Origin: Pacificispira sp002696645
Lineage (GTDB): Bacteria; Pseudomonadota; Alphaproteobacteria; UBA8366; Aestuariispiraceae
NCBI RefSeq assembly: GCF_048892425.1
Contig: NZ_JBLZHU010000012.1
Coordinates: 25,772 to 89,771 of the forward strand
Length of the DNA stretch: 64,000 nt
Direction: 5' to 3'
Made by a program: the position numbers and the translations under genes. Below the pieces are notes generated by a model. It was not told the DNA's origin, searched no databases, and was given only the letters and a program-made list of their open reading frames with translations. Below, in pieces: positions 44,267 through 53,354 of the stretch (positions within the stretch are counted from its first letter, which is position 1; each line of letters starts with the position of its first letter).

Positions 44267-44809
44267 ATGACCATGAAGACTGAGAGTATCCGTGAGGAGT
44301 CTGTTACACCGCCCGACCAGACACGCGGCTTTTCATTCAATCACACCATGTTGCGTGTGAAGGAACCAGAGCGATCGCTGGACTTTTATTGCCGTATCAT
44401 CGGGATGCGTTTGCTCAGAAAAATCGATTTTCCTGATCTGCGTTTTTCTCTCTATTTCCTGCGGTTCTGCACCTCGGAGGACTCTGTTCCACAAGATAGC
44501 GCCGAACGCACCTGTTGGCTGTTTGGTCAGTCAGGCGTGCTTGAGTTGACCCATAACTGGGGTACTGAGACGGACCCTGATTTCAGTTACCATGATGGCA
44601 ATCGTCAGCCCCAGGGATTCGGGCATCTGTGCGTCTCCGTCCCGGACCTGGCCGCCGCCGTCAGTTGGTTCGACGAGAACAACATCGCTTTCGTCAAACG
44701 CCCGGATGAGGGAAAAATGAAAGACATCGCCTTTATCAAGGACCCCGATGGCTATTGGATTGAGATTCTCCAACCGGATTTGCTTGGGGAGCTTGGGCGC
44801 ACGCGCTGA
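44267..44809 (+). CDS. gloA: Glyoxalase I (lactoylglutathione lyase)
   Basis: This 180-residue protein is of the longer glyoxalase I type found in eukaryotes and pseudomonads. It opens with FNHTMLRVKEPERSLDFYCR, where most members have a Gln as a metal ligand and this one has His, followed by LELTHNWG (Glu), GFGHLCVSVPD (His) and DPDGYWIEILQP (Glu). It detoxifies methylglyoxal with glutathione. That is the other product expected from the Dke1-like dioxygenase two genes upstream, so the operon makes chemical sense. The ATG is 12 nt after the ligase stop. Confidence 0.9.
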   Translation: MTMKTESIREESVTPPDQTRGFSFNHTMLRVKEPERSLDFYCRIIGMRLLRKIDFPDLRFSLYFLRFCTSEDSVPQDSAERTCWLFGQSGVLELTHNWGTETDPDFSYHDGNRQPQGFGHLCVSVPDLAAAVSWFDENNIAFVKRPDEGKMKDIAFIKDPDGYWIEILQPDLLGELGRTR

Positions 44810-44898
44810 AAGCTTTAGCCTTTTGCTGCTCCGATGCATATAGGGGGCATGGGAACAGGTGTCAGATCACCGCGGATGGAGAGCGCGGGGCAGGCCGT

Positions 44899-45078
44899 TC
44901 AATGCCCATCGCCGCCCAGAGCAGAGGATTTTGGACTATCCGGGAGGTTTTTAGCCTCCAACTGGATTTCTATCGTCCCAAAGGCTCCACTTGCTTTGAC
45001 GGTGTGGCGGTCGCCCTGGGCAGTTGGACCCGCGATCAGCGCGGCTTCCGGCGCATCCGAAAACCAAATCTCAGTCGC
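44899..45078 (-). pseudogene. C-terminal remnant of an L-aspartate dehydrogenase (NadX-like)
   Basis: On the minus strand the frame reads IWFSDAPEAALIAGPT, then HTVKASGAFGTIEIQLE and DSPKSSALGG before a TGA at 44899. This follows the conserved C-terminal domain of aspartate dehydrogenases (a GAFGxxxIxIEN... PDNPKTSAL pattern). The N-terminal Rossmann half is missing: sequence further upstream is a 14-bp tandem duplication, a terminator-like hairpin and the TRAP operon. The gene fragment is non-functional. Confidence 0.6.
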
Positions 45079-45098
45079 AACGAGTCAGTCGCAACGAG
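45071..45098. repeat. Tandem duplication of a 14-bp unit
   Basis: TCAGTCGCAACGAG occurs twice in immediate succession (45071-45084 and 45085-45098). It lies at the broken end of the NadX remnant and directly beside the hairpin at 45101. Confidence 0.9.
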
Positions 45099-45100
45099 AA

Positions 45101-45130
45101 GGGGCAGGCCAATTTCACGTGGCCTGCCCC
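45101..45130. terminator. Bidirectional hairpin terminator between convergent operons
   Basis: GGGGCAGGCC and GGCCTGCCCC form a perfect 10-bp stem with a 10-nt loop. On the plus strand GTTCTTTCAATTT follows; on the minus strand the hairpin lies just past the TRAP binding-protein stop. It fits as the shared end of the TRAP operon and, less strictly, of the diketone operon. Confidence 0.7.
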
Positions 45131-45158
45131 GTTCTTTCAATTTACCCGATGCTAGAGA

Positions 45159-46232
45159 CTAGCGGTATGGGTAGCCTGCTTTCTGCATAACGGACGCATA
45201 TTTCTTAAACGCATCGACAACGCGTTTTGGACGGTCGCCCTGGGTTGCGATTTCATCCCAGAACTTTTCCGCATCCGCGACAACCGTGGCCCATTCCTGT
45301 GGTGGAATGGATGTGAGTTCCATTTTCTCACCTTCAACACGCAACCGTGCTTCGCCACCCCAATACCAGGTCGCGCGATAATAATGCGATTGGTCGATGG
45401 TGATTTTGAACAGTTCCTGCAGGTGGGCTGGTACTTTTTCCCAACTGGCCGAGTTTGCGAAGTAAGACCCGAACCACGCGCCGGTCACTGAGTTGGTCAG
45501 TGCATAGTTACAGATGTCAGCCCAACCGACCTCATAGGCTTCGGTAAAGCCACACCATGCAACGCCGTCAAGCTCACCGGTTTGAAGGGCGACTTCGACG
45601 TCATCCCAAGGAACCGTGACAGGGATCAACCCGTATTGGGAAAGGAATTTACCAGCGGTTGGTACGCCAAAGACGCGCTTGCCTTTCATGTCGGCAAGGG
45701 AGCGGATCGGCTCTTTTGTGAAGATGTGCAGCGGATCCCAGGCACCGGCAGACAACCAAGTGACATTGTCAACTTCGTCATAGGCTTCTTTCCAGATCTC
45801 ATTCAACCCGTAATAATTGAACATCGCGGGCACATCGAGCGAGTAGCGCGTGGCGAAGGGGAAATACCCGCCAAAGACGGAGATATCCACTGGTGAGGCC
45901 ATGGTAGCTTCATCCGACTGAACCGCATCCAGTGTGCCATTCTGAAGCGCACGGAAAAGCTCCGACGTTGGTACCAGTTGGTCGGCATAATACAGCTCGA
46001 TCTCCATTTCGCCATTTGCGGCGGCATTGAAAGCATCGATCTGTGGCTTGATCACATGCGCACCAAGAGGGGCACCTGAATAGGTCTGCAAACGCCATTT
46101 AATTGGGCCCGTCTGGGCATGGACTGCTGGCGCTGCCAAAGCGGATGCCGCCCCAACAACCGATCCGGCCAAGAACTTACGGCGGGTTGAGAGAATCTGC
46201 TCGGATGGACTTTTTTTGGTATCTTCAGACAT
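45159..46232 (-). CDS. dctP: TRAP transporter substrate-binding protein (DctP type)
   Basis: This 357-residue binding protein has a twin-arginine signal (STRRKFLAGS, Arg17-Arg18; cleavage after VHA, about residue 39). The DctP-fold body starts with IKWRLQTYSG and contains the conserved helix LADMKGKRVFG. The Tat signal and the sequence resemble TakP-type proteins, which bind 2-oxo acids as dimers. Here it is the last gene of a DeoR-DctQ-DctM-DctP operon facing a polyol-catabolic operon, so a polyol or its acid may be the real cargo. Confidence 0.92.
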   Translation of the reverse strand: MSEDTKKSPSEQILSTRRKFLAGSVVGAASALAAPAVHAQTGPIKWRLQTYSGAPLGAHVIKPQIDAFNAAANGEMEIELYYADQLVPTSELFRALQNGTLDAVQSDEATMASPVDISVFGGYFPFATRYSLDVPAMFNYYGLNEIWKEAYDEVDNVTWLSAGAWDPLHIFTKEPIRSLADMKGKRVFGVPTAGKFLSQYGLIPVTVPWDDVEVALQTGELDGVAWCGFTEAYEVGWADICNYALTNSVTGAWFGSYFANSASWEKVPAHLQELFKITIDQSHYYRATWYWGGEARLRVEGEKMELTSIPPQEWATVVADAEKFWDEIATQGDRPKRVVDAFKKYASVMQKAGYPYR

Positions 46233-46285
46233 GTTTTACACCTTCTCTGTTGGTAAATGATGGCCTTGCACTGGCCATTCTGGGG

Positions 46286-47617
46286 TTAACCTCTGACAAA
46301 TTCGGGCAGCCAGAGCGCGATTTGCGGGAACAAAAGCACAAGTGCGATTGTGAATGTCATCATAGCCACAAAGGGCCAGATGGATCTGTAGATATCGGGC
46401 AGTGAAATCTCCTTCGGTGCCATCGCCCGCATCAGGAACAGGTTATATCCGAAGGGGGGCGTTATATAGGCGATCTGGCATGTCATCGTGTAGAGCACGC
46501 CAAACCAGATCAATTGGTTCTCAAAGCCGAGATCAAGGACTTTGACCAATGGAATGTATAGCGGTGCCACGATAACCAGCATCGCGGTATCATCCAGGAA
46601 CATGCCCATCACGATAAAGCTGACCTGCATCATGATAATGACCTGCCAGGGCGTCAGTTCCCAACGGTTGAGGAAAATGTCTTCGACCGCACGCACCGCG
46701 CCGATCCCATCGAATACCGCCCCAAATGCCAAGGCCGCCAGGATCAACCAAAGAAACATGCAGGAAACGCCCAGTGTCTTGCGCGCCGTTTCGTGGACCA
46801 TCTTGAAGCTGAGGCGTCCCTTGACGGCCGCCGCTAACGTCGCCGCAGACGCACCCACGGCGGAGCTTTCAACAAGGCTGGTCACACCCATGATGAAGAG
46901 CCCTGTCATCGCAAAGAAAATCAGGAATGGGATAATGCCCGCACGCAACAGCTTCAGCTTTTCGCGCATCGGCATATTGAGTTCTTCGTCTGACACAATC
47001 GGCGCAAGTTCAGGTTTGAGCTTCACGCGGACAACGACATAGATCACGAACATCGTTGCCATCAACAACCCCGGGATCATCCCGGCCAGCCAAAGCTGAG
47101 AGACAGGTTGGCGGGCAATCATGCCATAGAGCACCATGACGACGGATGGCGGCACCAGGATACCAAGCGACGATCCGCCCTGAACCACACCCGTGATCAA
47201 TACCTTGTCATATCCCCGGCGCAACATTTCGGGCAGGGCAATTGTTGCCCCAATCGCCATGCCAGCGACCGACAATCCATTCATCGCCGATATGATCACC
47301 ATCAGGAAAATAGTCCCAATCGCCAGACCGCCGCCAACGCGACCGAACCAGACATGCAGCATTTTATAAAGATCTTCGGCGATGCCGGATTCCGAAAGGA
47401 CATAGCCCATATAGACAAACAAGGGCAGCGTGAGCATCGGGAACCAGTTGAACAGTTTGAAAGCCGCAGAGAACGGGATTTCGATACCGCCCGTTCCATA
47501 AAGCATCAGCACCATTGCCGACGCGACAAAACCAATGGCCGCAAAAACACGCTGTCCGGTCAGGAGCAGGACCAGCATGGATGCGAACATGAGAAGGGCA
47601 ATCAACTCGTGGGTCAT
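46286..47617 (-). CDS. dctM: TRAP transporter large permease (DctM)
   Basis: This 443-residue integral membrane protein has about twelve helices. Typical DctM blocks are visible: GGLAIGTIFLMVIISAMNGLS, GGSSLGILVPPSVVMVLYG and YITPPFGYNLFLMRAM. It starts 4 nt inside the DctQ gene, so the two are coupled. Confidence 0.95.
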   Translation of the reverse strand: MTHELIALLMFASMLVLLLTGQRVFAAIGFVASAMVLMLYGTGGIEIPFSAAFKLFNWFPMLTLPLFVYMGYVLSESGIAEDLYKMLHVWFGRVGGGLAIGTIFLMVIISAMNGLSVAGMAIGATIALPEMLRRGYDKVLITGVVQGGSSLGILVPPSVVMVLYGMIARQPVSQLWLAGMIPGLLMATMFVIYVVVRVKLKPELAPIVSDEELNMPMREKLKLLRAGIIPFLIFFAMTGLFIMGVTSLVESSAVGASAATLAAAVKGRLSFKMVHETARKTLGVSCMFLWLILAALAFGAVFDGIGAVRAVEDIFLNRWELTPWQVIIMMQVSFIVMGMFLDDTAMLVIVAPLYIPLVKVLDLGFENQLIWFGVLYTMTCQIAYITPPFGYNLFLMRAMAPKEISLPDIYRSIWPFVAMMTFTIALVLLFPQIALWLPEFVRG

Positions 47618-48126
47618 TGAACGGCTTCTCCACGTAAGTCATTTATATGTTTAAATATCTGGGAAATGGTTTGCAGGATCATCAGCACGATACAGGCAAC
47701 CATCAGCGATTTAATCGGGATCATGGATGGGTTCCACATCGAAAACCGCGTTTCGTTCGTATCAATGGCATAGTCTAAACTGGAGATGGATCCGTAGAGC
47801 AGCACCGAAAGATAAAACAGCAGGCAGGAAATCGTGACCAAATCCATCAGCGTTTTGCCCCGGTGCGATAGGCGTTCATAGAACAAGTCCATGCGCACAT
47901 GATCGCCGTCCTTGATGGTCATTGCGCCGCCCATAAAATAGTACGCGGCCAAGGTAAATTGCGCGAACTCAACACACCAATGCAGTGGAATATCGATGAT
48001 ATTGCGGGTGATGGCGTCCAGCAGTAACACCCCGACCATCAAAAAGATCAGATACATCGCAACAATACCGACATACTGTGCCGCGCGATCAACCAAACGC
48101 ACATAGCTGCGCATTACATTTTGCAT
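47614..48126 (-). CDS. dctQ: TRAP transporter small permease (DctQ)
   Basis: This 170-residue protein has four helices. The conserved segment NIIDIPLHWCVEFAQF and the MTIKDGDHVRMDLFYERL loop identify DctQ. It follows the DeoR gene by 47 nt and overlaps DctM by 4 nt. Confidence 0.93.
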   Translation of the reverse strand: MQNVMRSYVRLVDRAAQYVGIVAMYLIFLMVGVLLLDAITRNIIDIPLHWCVEFAQFTLAAYYFMGGAMTIKDGDHVRMDLFYERLSHRGKTLMDLVTISCLLFYLSVLLYGSISSLDYAIDTNETRFSMWNPSMIPIKSLMVACIVLMILQTISQIFKHINDLRGEAVQ

Positions 48127-48173
48127 TCGATAGTCCCCATTCTGTAACCCCCTTATATTCTCGGGACCTGCTG

Positions 48174-48935
48174 TTAAGGTACCGAAACTCCCGCGCGTAA
48201 GAATGCTTCCATCATTGCCGGGCCTGGCGGCCCCTCACTCAACACGGTTCCAATACCTCCCAATTCACAAACCCTGAAGGCGGCACGCCGTCCAATTTTT
48301 GAGGACGTGGCCAACACCACCGTGTTATTCGCGCGCTTCATCATGGCGCGGGCAATATGTGCCTCATCCACATTGGCGTCAGTTGCTCCAATGTCTGCAT
48401 CAAGACCCGCAACAGTTATAATTGCATGGTCGACTTGAAATTGGGTAATTTGTTCGAGCGCTGTTGGCCCAATTGTTTGATCATTCCCAGGCGCATACTT
48501 TCCCCCCAGAAGGTATATGTGAGTATCCACATCCGCACGCCCGAAGACCATCGCTATGCTGAGTGAGTTAGTTATCACTGTCAATCCATGCGTCATGACT
48601 AATGCTTCGGCGGCGATCAAAGTGGTTGACCCTGTATCCATAAATACAGTGTCGCCAGGTTGAATGATGTCCCGGAGTTTCTTTGCAATTATTTGCTTGG
48701 CTTTCGGGTCCTCGACCATGCGCTCTGAGAACGTGCCTTCGGAATGCAAAAGGGGCGGTAACGCCCCGCCATGGACTTTTCGCACCAGCCCTCGCGCATC
48801 CAGATTGCCCAGGTCGCGTCGAATGGTTTCAGGAGAAACACCGAATGCCTGTGCGAGATAATCGACGCTCATCCTGCCGTCGCTGGCGATGAGCTCGATA
48901 ATACTTGTTCTGCGATCTGATGTTTTCTTTGACAC
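48174..48935 (-). CDS. DeoR-family regulator (GlpR-like)
   Basis: This 253-residue protein has an N-terminal DeoR HTH (SVDYLAQAFGVSPETIRRDL, about residues 23-42), then VRKVHGGALPP and the DeoRC sugar-phosphate sensor domain (VFMDTGSTTLIAAEAL). It starts the TRAP operon and diverges from the polyol operon at 49098, so it probably represses both and is relieved by a phosphorylated intermediate made by the kinase at 51705. Confidence 0.92.
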   Translation of the reverse strand: MSKKTSDRRTSIIELIASDGRMSVDYLAQAFGVSPETIRRDLGNLDARGLVRKVHGGALPPLLHSEGTFSERMVEDPKAKQIIAKKLRDIIQPGDTVFMDTGSTTLIAAEALVMTHGLTVITNSLSIAMVFGRADVDTHIYLLGGKYAPGNDQTIGPTALEQITQFQVDHAIITVAGLDADIGATDANVDEAHIARAMMKRANNTVVLATSSKIGRRAAFRVCELGGIGTVLSEGPPGPAMMEAFLRAGVSVP

Positions 48936-49097
48936 CCAGCACCCCTCTCTTGTGTTAATTAGCGGGTTTCACACTTTGCTCGTCAACACTAAAATGCCCA
49001 ATCGGTCATTCTTTTTGACCAGTTATTGACTGTTTGGTGTGTTTGATCATAAATCGTCCAGGACATAGTCAAAATTCTTCCTGCAGAAAGACTCCAG

Positions 49098-50504
49098 ATG
49101 TCGCCCTCGGCGAACAATACAGGCGAAGTGTTCGATGTTGCCGTGATTGGAGCGGGGGTTGTCGGCTGTGCCATCGCGCGACGTTTTACCTTGGAAGGCG
49201 CGCGAACAATCGTGCTTGAAAAAGGCCATGATATTCTGGACGGGGCCTCAAAATCGAATAGCGCCATTTTGCATACCGGGTTCGATGCGCCACCAGAGTC
49301 AAGGGAAGCACGCTGCATTCAGGCTGGATATCAGGAATATGAGAGAATTCGCGGTGCGTTGAACCTGCCGCTTGATCGATGCGGTGCCTTGGTTCTGGCC
49401 TGGACGGAAGAGCAGGAGGCGCGTCTCCCGACCCTCATGCAACAAGCCCGGGACAATGCTGTTGATGATATCAAACTGTTGTCACGGTCTGAAACAGTCG
49501 GGCTGGAACCCAATCTGGCCACTCAGGTTCGGGCAAGCTTTCGGGTGCCCCGTGAGGCGCTGATTGATCCCTGGTCTGCGCCCCATGCTTATCTGGAACA
49601 GGCGCTGTTGAATGGTGCCATGCTAAAGCGCAATTGTGCCGTCCGGGCTGGCGAATTCGATGGTCAGCAGTGGCACCTTGAAACCAGTCATGGCACGATC
49701 CATACCAAGTTTGTAATCAATGCGGCCGGTCTTTTTGGGGATCACATAGACAAAGCATTGTTGGGACGAACAGATTTTGAAATCCGTCCCCGTAAAGGCC
49801 AATTTATTGTTTTCGATAAAACCGCGGCGCGGCTCAGCCGCCATATTCTGCTGCCTGTTCCCACTGAAACGACAAAAGGGATTGTGGTTTGTCGCACCAT
49901 TTGGGGCAATCTGTTGGTTGGCCCGACCGCTGAAGAACAAAGTGATCGGGAAACGGCAGAACTGGTGCCTGAAACGCTGGACTATCTGCACCAGAAAGGC
50001 ATTGAAATTCTGCCCGCTCTCGCGACAGAGGATATCACCGCATTTTATGCCGGGTTGCGTCCCGCCAGCGGTCAAAAAGAATATCAAATTCGGGCACATG
50101 CCGGCCACAATATGATCACCGTTGGCGCGATCCGCTCGACTGGACTAAGCGCGGCCCTGGGGATTGCGAAATACGTCTTTGATCTTGGGCAAGAGGCGGG
50201 TCTGCAATGCACGCCGCTGGTCGATCCTGTGCACCAGCCAATCGAAAACATGTCGGAGGATCTTGAGCGGGATTGGCAACGGCCTGGCAATGGCGGCATT
50301 ATATGCCATTGTGAGCGGGTCACCCGACGCGAGATAGAGGTGGCGATGTCCGGGCCACTGGCACCAAATTCACTTGCTGGATTGAAACGCCGAACGCGGG
50401 TTACGATGGGACGGTGTCAGGGCTTCTATTGCACCGCTGCGTTGGCGGAGTGCACGAAGGGTAAGCTTACACACCCCATTGCAGGGGCCCGCCATGACGA
50501 CTGA
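49098..50504 (+). CDS. FAD-dependent oxidoreductase, GlpA-like, with C-terminal [2Fe-2S] (BFD-like) domain
   Basis: This 468-residue DAO-fold flavoprotein opens with the FAD motif VAVIGAGVVGCAIARRF and carries SKSNSAILHTGFDAP, typical of anaerobic glycerol-3-phosphate dehydrogenase subunit A and L-2-hydroxyglutarate oxidase relatives. The C-terminal BFD-like domain holds four cysteines in ICHCE and GRCQGFYC. It oxidises a polyol phosphate or hydroxy acid and passes electrons to the flavoprotein encoded next. The start follows a weak AGAAAGA. Confidence 0.88.
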   Translation: MSPSANNTGEVFDVAVIGAGVVGCAIARRFTLEGARTIVLEKGHDILDGASKSNSAILHTGFDAPPESREARCIQAGYQEYERIRGALNLPLDRCGALVLAWTEEQEARLPTLMQQARDNAVDDIKLLSRSETVGLEPNLATQVRASFRVPREALIDPWSAPHAYLEQALLNGAMLKRNCAVRAGEFDGQQWHLETSHGTIHTKFVINAAGLFGDHIDKALLGRTDFEIRPRKGQFIVFDKTAARLSRHILLPVPTETTKGIVVCRTIWGNLLVGPTAEEQSDRETAELVPETLDYLHQKGIEILPALATEDITAFYAGLRPASGQKEYQIRAHAGHNMITVGAIRSTGLSAALGIAKYVFDLGQEAGLQCTPLVDPVHQPIENMSEDLERDWQRPGNGGIICHCERVTRREIEVAMSGPLAPNSLAGLKRRTRVTMGRCQGFYCTAALAECTKGKLTHPIAGARHDD

Positions 50505-51708
50505 GCTTCCTAAAACATGTGATGTCCTGATCGTGGGGGGCGGGCCCGCCGGTCTGTCCGCCGCCCATGCCCTTCGTGCGGCTGGCGCGGGGGATGTTCA
50601 TGTGATTGAGCGTGAGCCTGAAATGGGGGGGATTCCACGACATTGCGGTCACTCGCCCTATGGCATGCGCGAATTTCACCGTTTGATGGGCGGGGCCCGT
50701 TATGCCAGGCGACTGACCGAACGCGCATATCAGGCGGGTGCCGCCCTTCACTGTAACGTAACCGTGATGGCCCTTCATCCGGGGGGACGTGTTTCGGTGT
50801 CTGGTCCTGAGGGTCTCTGTGACATTCAAGCCCGCGCTGTATTGCTGGCCACCGGGGCGCGCGAAAGCTCCCGCGTTGCCCGATTTGTCGGCGGGACAAA
50901 GCCGGGTGGGGTGCTCAATACAGGCAGCCTGCAAGGCCTGGTCTATCTGGATGGGTTGCAGCCTGTCCGCCGCCCGCTGATCGTGGGGAGTGAGCTTGTG
51001 TCATTCTCCGCCTTTCTGACCTGTCGCCATGCCGGGGCAAGGCCGGTGGCGATGATAGAAGCTGGCAATCGCCCGACCGCCCTGTGGCCCGCGCATTGGA
51101 TGCCAAGGGTTTTGGGCACGCCAGTCCATTTCAATACCGAATTGACGCAGATCCATGGCAAGGCCCGCGTTGAAGCGGTCACCCTGCGCAGGGATGGTGT
51201 TTCGCGGGATATCGAGGCGGATAGCGTCATATTTACGGGCAAGTTTCGACCGGAAAATGCATTGTTGCGCCAGTCCCATATCCGTGTAGATGCCGCAACC
51301 AATGGCCCGGAAGTGGACCAGTATGGACGCTGCTCAGATCCATCCTACTTTGCGGCGGGGAATGTTTTGCGCGCCATAGAAACCGCTGGATGGTGCTGGC
51401 AAGAGGGACGCAGCGTTGCCACGGCAATCCTCGCGGCTCTGGAGGACCGACTTCCCGATCGCAGCAGCGCGCATCGCATATCCAATTCCGGCGACCCGAT
51501 TGCCTATGTCATGCCGCAATTCTGTGTCACCAGCACGGTGCCGCCCGCGTTCGAGGCGGTGCAGCTACGTTTCAGCAGGTCCGCGCGTGGCACTGCCAGA
51601 TTCGGGGCGAAGTCTTATCGCTTAAAATCGCGCCCAGAACGTCGTATCACTGTGCCATTGCTACAGGGTGATACTCCAATGACCTTAAGTTTTGATGAGG
51701 CGACATGA
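50494..51708 (+). CDS. FAD/NAD(P)-dependent oxidoreductase, GlpB/HcnB-like partner
   Basis: From ATG 50494 (AGGGG upstream) the protein has 404 residues. It has an N-terminal dinucleotide fold (CDVLIVGGGPAGLSAAHALR), a central ATGARESSR motif, and a second fold typical of Pyr_redox_2. It overlaps the upstream gene by 11 nt and the kinase by 4 nt. Such proteins pair with GlpA-like subunits in two-component dehydrogenases. The expected small third component (DUF1667 or GlpC) is not seen. Confidence 0.85.
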   Translation: MTTELPKTCDVLIVGGGPAGLSAAHALRAAGAGDVHVIEREPEMGGIPRHCGHSPYGMREFHRLMGGARYARRLTERAYQAGAALHCNVTVMALHPGGRVSVSGPEGLCDIQARAVLLATGARESSRVARFVGGTKPGGVLNTGSLQGLVYLDGLQPVRRPLIVGSELVSFSAFLTCRHAGARPVAMIEAGNRPTALWPAHWMPRVLGTPVHFNTELTQIHGKARVEAVTLRRDGVSRDIEADSVIFTGKFRPENALLRQSHIRVDAATNGPEVDQYGRCSDPSYFAAGNVLRAIETAGWCWQEGRSVATAILAALEDRLPDRSSAHRISNSGDPIAYVMPQFCVTSTVPPAFEAVQLRFSRSARGTARFGAKSYRLKSRPERRITVPLLQGDTPMTLSFDEAT

Positions 51709-53114
51709 CATTTCTTGCAATTGATCAGGGAACAACCAGCACGCGCGGCCTGATCGTGGATGAAGAGGGACACACGGAGGTCATTTTCAGTAGATCACAC
51801 CGTCAAATATATCCACATTCTCAATGGGTCGAACATGATCCAGAAGAGTTGCTGGGCCATATTCGGGCGTGTATCGAACTTGGGCGCGAACGGGGCGTTC
51901 GTGCGTTTGGCATCGCCAACCAAGGGGAAAGCTGCCTTGCATGGGACGCAAAGACGGGAAAGGCGCTATCCCCCGTTATCGTATGGCAAGACGCACGGAC
52001 CCAGGAGAAAATAGAACAACTGCGCGCCAATGGTTTTGAAGCCATGGTTTTACAGCGTGCGCGGTTGCCACTCGATCCCTATTTCTCCGCCTCTAAACTG
52101 GGCTGGATATTGGAAAATATTCCAGCCGCCACTGAATGCGCCGCACAGGGTCGATTGCGGCTCGGCACCACCGATGCCTTTTTTCGGGACCGTTTGACCG
52201 GGGATTTTGCGACTGACCTTGCAACAGCATCGCGCACCGCTCTCCTTAACATTGCAGACGGTGTTTGGGACCCCGATCTCTGTGCGCTTTTTGGGGTGCC
52301 GATAGAGGCATTGCCGCGCATAACGGCCTGCAATGGAGGTTTTGGCGATGTCGATGGCTTGCCGCTGACGGCCAGCATTGTTGATCAGCAAGCAGCGCTC
52401 TATGGCAATTGTGTCGCGAATGTTGGGGATGCGAAGGTGACCCTGGGGACCGGGGCCTTCGTGCTCGCCTTGTCTGGTGACACAATCAAATCAAACAGCG
52501 GCGGGGCACTGCCAACAGTTGCCTGGCAGGAGGATGGTCAATCACCGATCTATGCTTTGGAAGGCGGCGTATACGCGGCCGCGGCTGCGGTGAATTGGGC
52601 GCAAGGGATCGGGTTGTTCACCGACTTTGATGAATTGATGCGATTTGAGGAGTCCAGCATGCTGGACCGAGGACTGGCCTTTGTGCCCGCACTGGCAGGC
52701 TTGGCCTGCCCCTACTGGGATCGCAATGCTAAGGGCAGTTGGCTTGGCTTAACCTTGGACACGACGCAGGCCAATATGATGCAGGCTGTTCTGGAGGGGA
52801 TCGCCTATCGCGTTGCACAAGTGCTCGCAGCCATGAACTCTCAGATATCGCTGAATTCCAGCCTGCGGGTTGATGGCGGCATGTCTGCCAACCCATGGTT
52901 CTGCCAGTTGCTGGCGGATGTGACCGGGAAAGAGGTGTTGGTTGGCACCGAAACGGAATTGACCGCCATCGGCGTCGCCCGATTGGCAGCCCGGTGCATG
53001 GGAGAAGACATCGTGCCCGCCTTCGATCTGCATACAACTGCACCCCGGAAAAATGCCGCTGTGCACCCAGACCGCTTTGCAACCGCCTGCAAGATCACCC
53101 AACAATGGGGATAG
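51705..53114 (+). CDS. FGGY-family polyol kinase (glycerol-kinase-like)
   Basis: This 469-residue sugar kinase of the FGGY family has an ATP-binding N-terminus LAIDQGTTSTRGLIVD and the signature VDGGMSANPWFCQLLADVTG near the C-terminus. It is closest to glycerol kinase (Tyr126 in YFSASKLGW, Asp227 in VDQQAALYG). One of the two glycerol-contacting residues is changed: GlpK has NQRET and this has NQGES (Gly74 replaces Arg). It is also about 30 residues shorter than typical GlpK. The substrate may be a different short polyol. Confidence 0.88.
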   Translation: MTFLAIDQGTTSTRGLIVDEEGHTEVIFSRSHRQIYPHSQWVEHDPEELLGHIRACIELGRERGVRAFGIANQGESCLAWDAKTGKALSPVIVWQDARTQEKIEQLRANGFEAMVLQRARLPLDPYFSASKLGWILENIPAATECAAQGRLRLGTTDAFFRDRLTGDFATDLATASRTALLNIADGVWDPDLCALFGVPIEALPRITACNGGFGDVDGLPLTASIVDQQAALYGNCVANVGDAKVTLGTGAFVLALSGDTIKSNSGGALPTVAWQEDGQSPIYALEGGVYAAAAAVNWAQGIGLFTDFDELMRFEESSMLDRGLAFVPALAGLACPYWDRNAKGSWLGLTLDTTQANMMQAVLEGIAYRVAQVLAAMNSQISLNSSLRVDGGMSANPWFCQLLADVTGKEVLVGTETELTAIGVARLAARCMGEDIVPAFDLHTTAPRKNAAVHPDRFATACKITQQWG

Positions 53115-53221
53115 AACGGCGCTTTGAAAGAAGGACGGTGGCGTTGATGGGTAATGTGATTGTGGATTGTGGCATGGGGTGCCTGGAACCTGCTTTTTAC
53201 CCAAGTGCCCCAAAATGCGCC

Positions 53222-53341
53222 CTGCAGGCCGTCCTTTACTTCGGGAATGCGGAGCAATCGCGCAAATTGCACGGGGAGCCACATTCTGAAGTAAAACTTG
53301 TCACGTCGCCGGACCAGGTAACGCGTGCTGAGCGACCCCAT
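53222..53341 (-). pseudogene. N-terminal remnant of a phage-type tyrosine integrase
   Basis: The minus-strand frame from 53341 reads STRYLVRRRDKFYFRMWLP and then an RLLRIPEVKDGL segment. This is the DUF6538-type start of tyrosine integrases (a YLxRRGxxYYFRRRVPxDL pattern). After about 40 residues the similarity ends, with no catalytic domain. It lies 109 nt from the 24-bp tRNA-Ser copy and points away from it, the normal int-att geometry. Confidence 0.5.
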
Positions 53342-53354
53342 TAGTACGGTTCCT

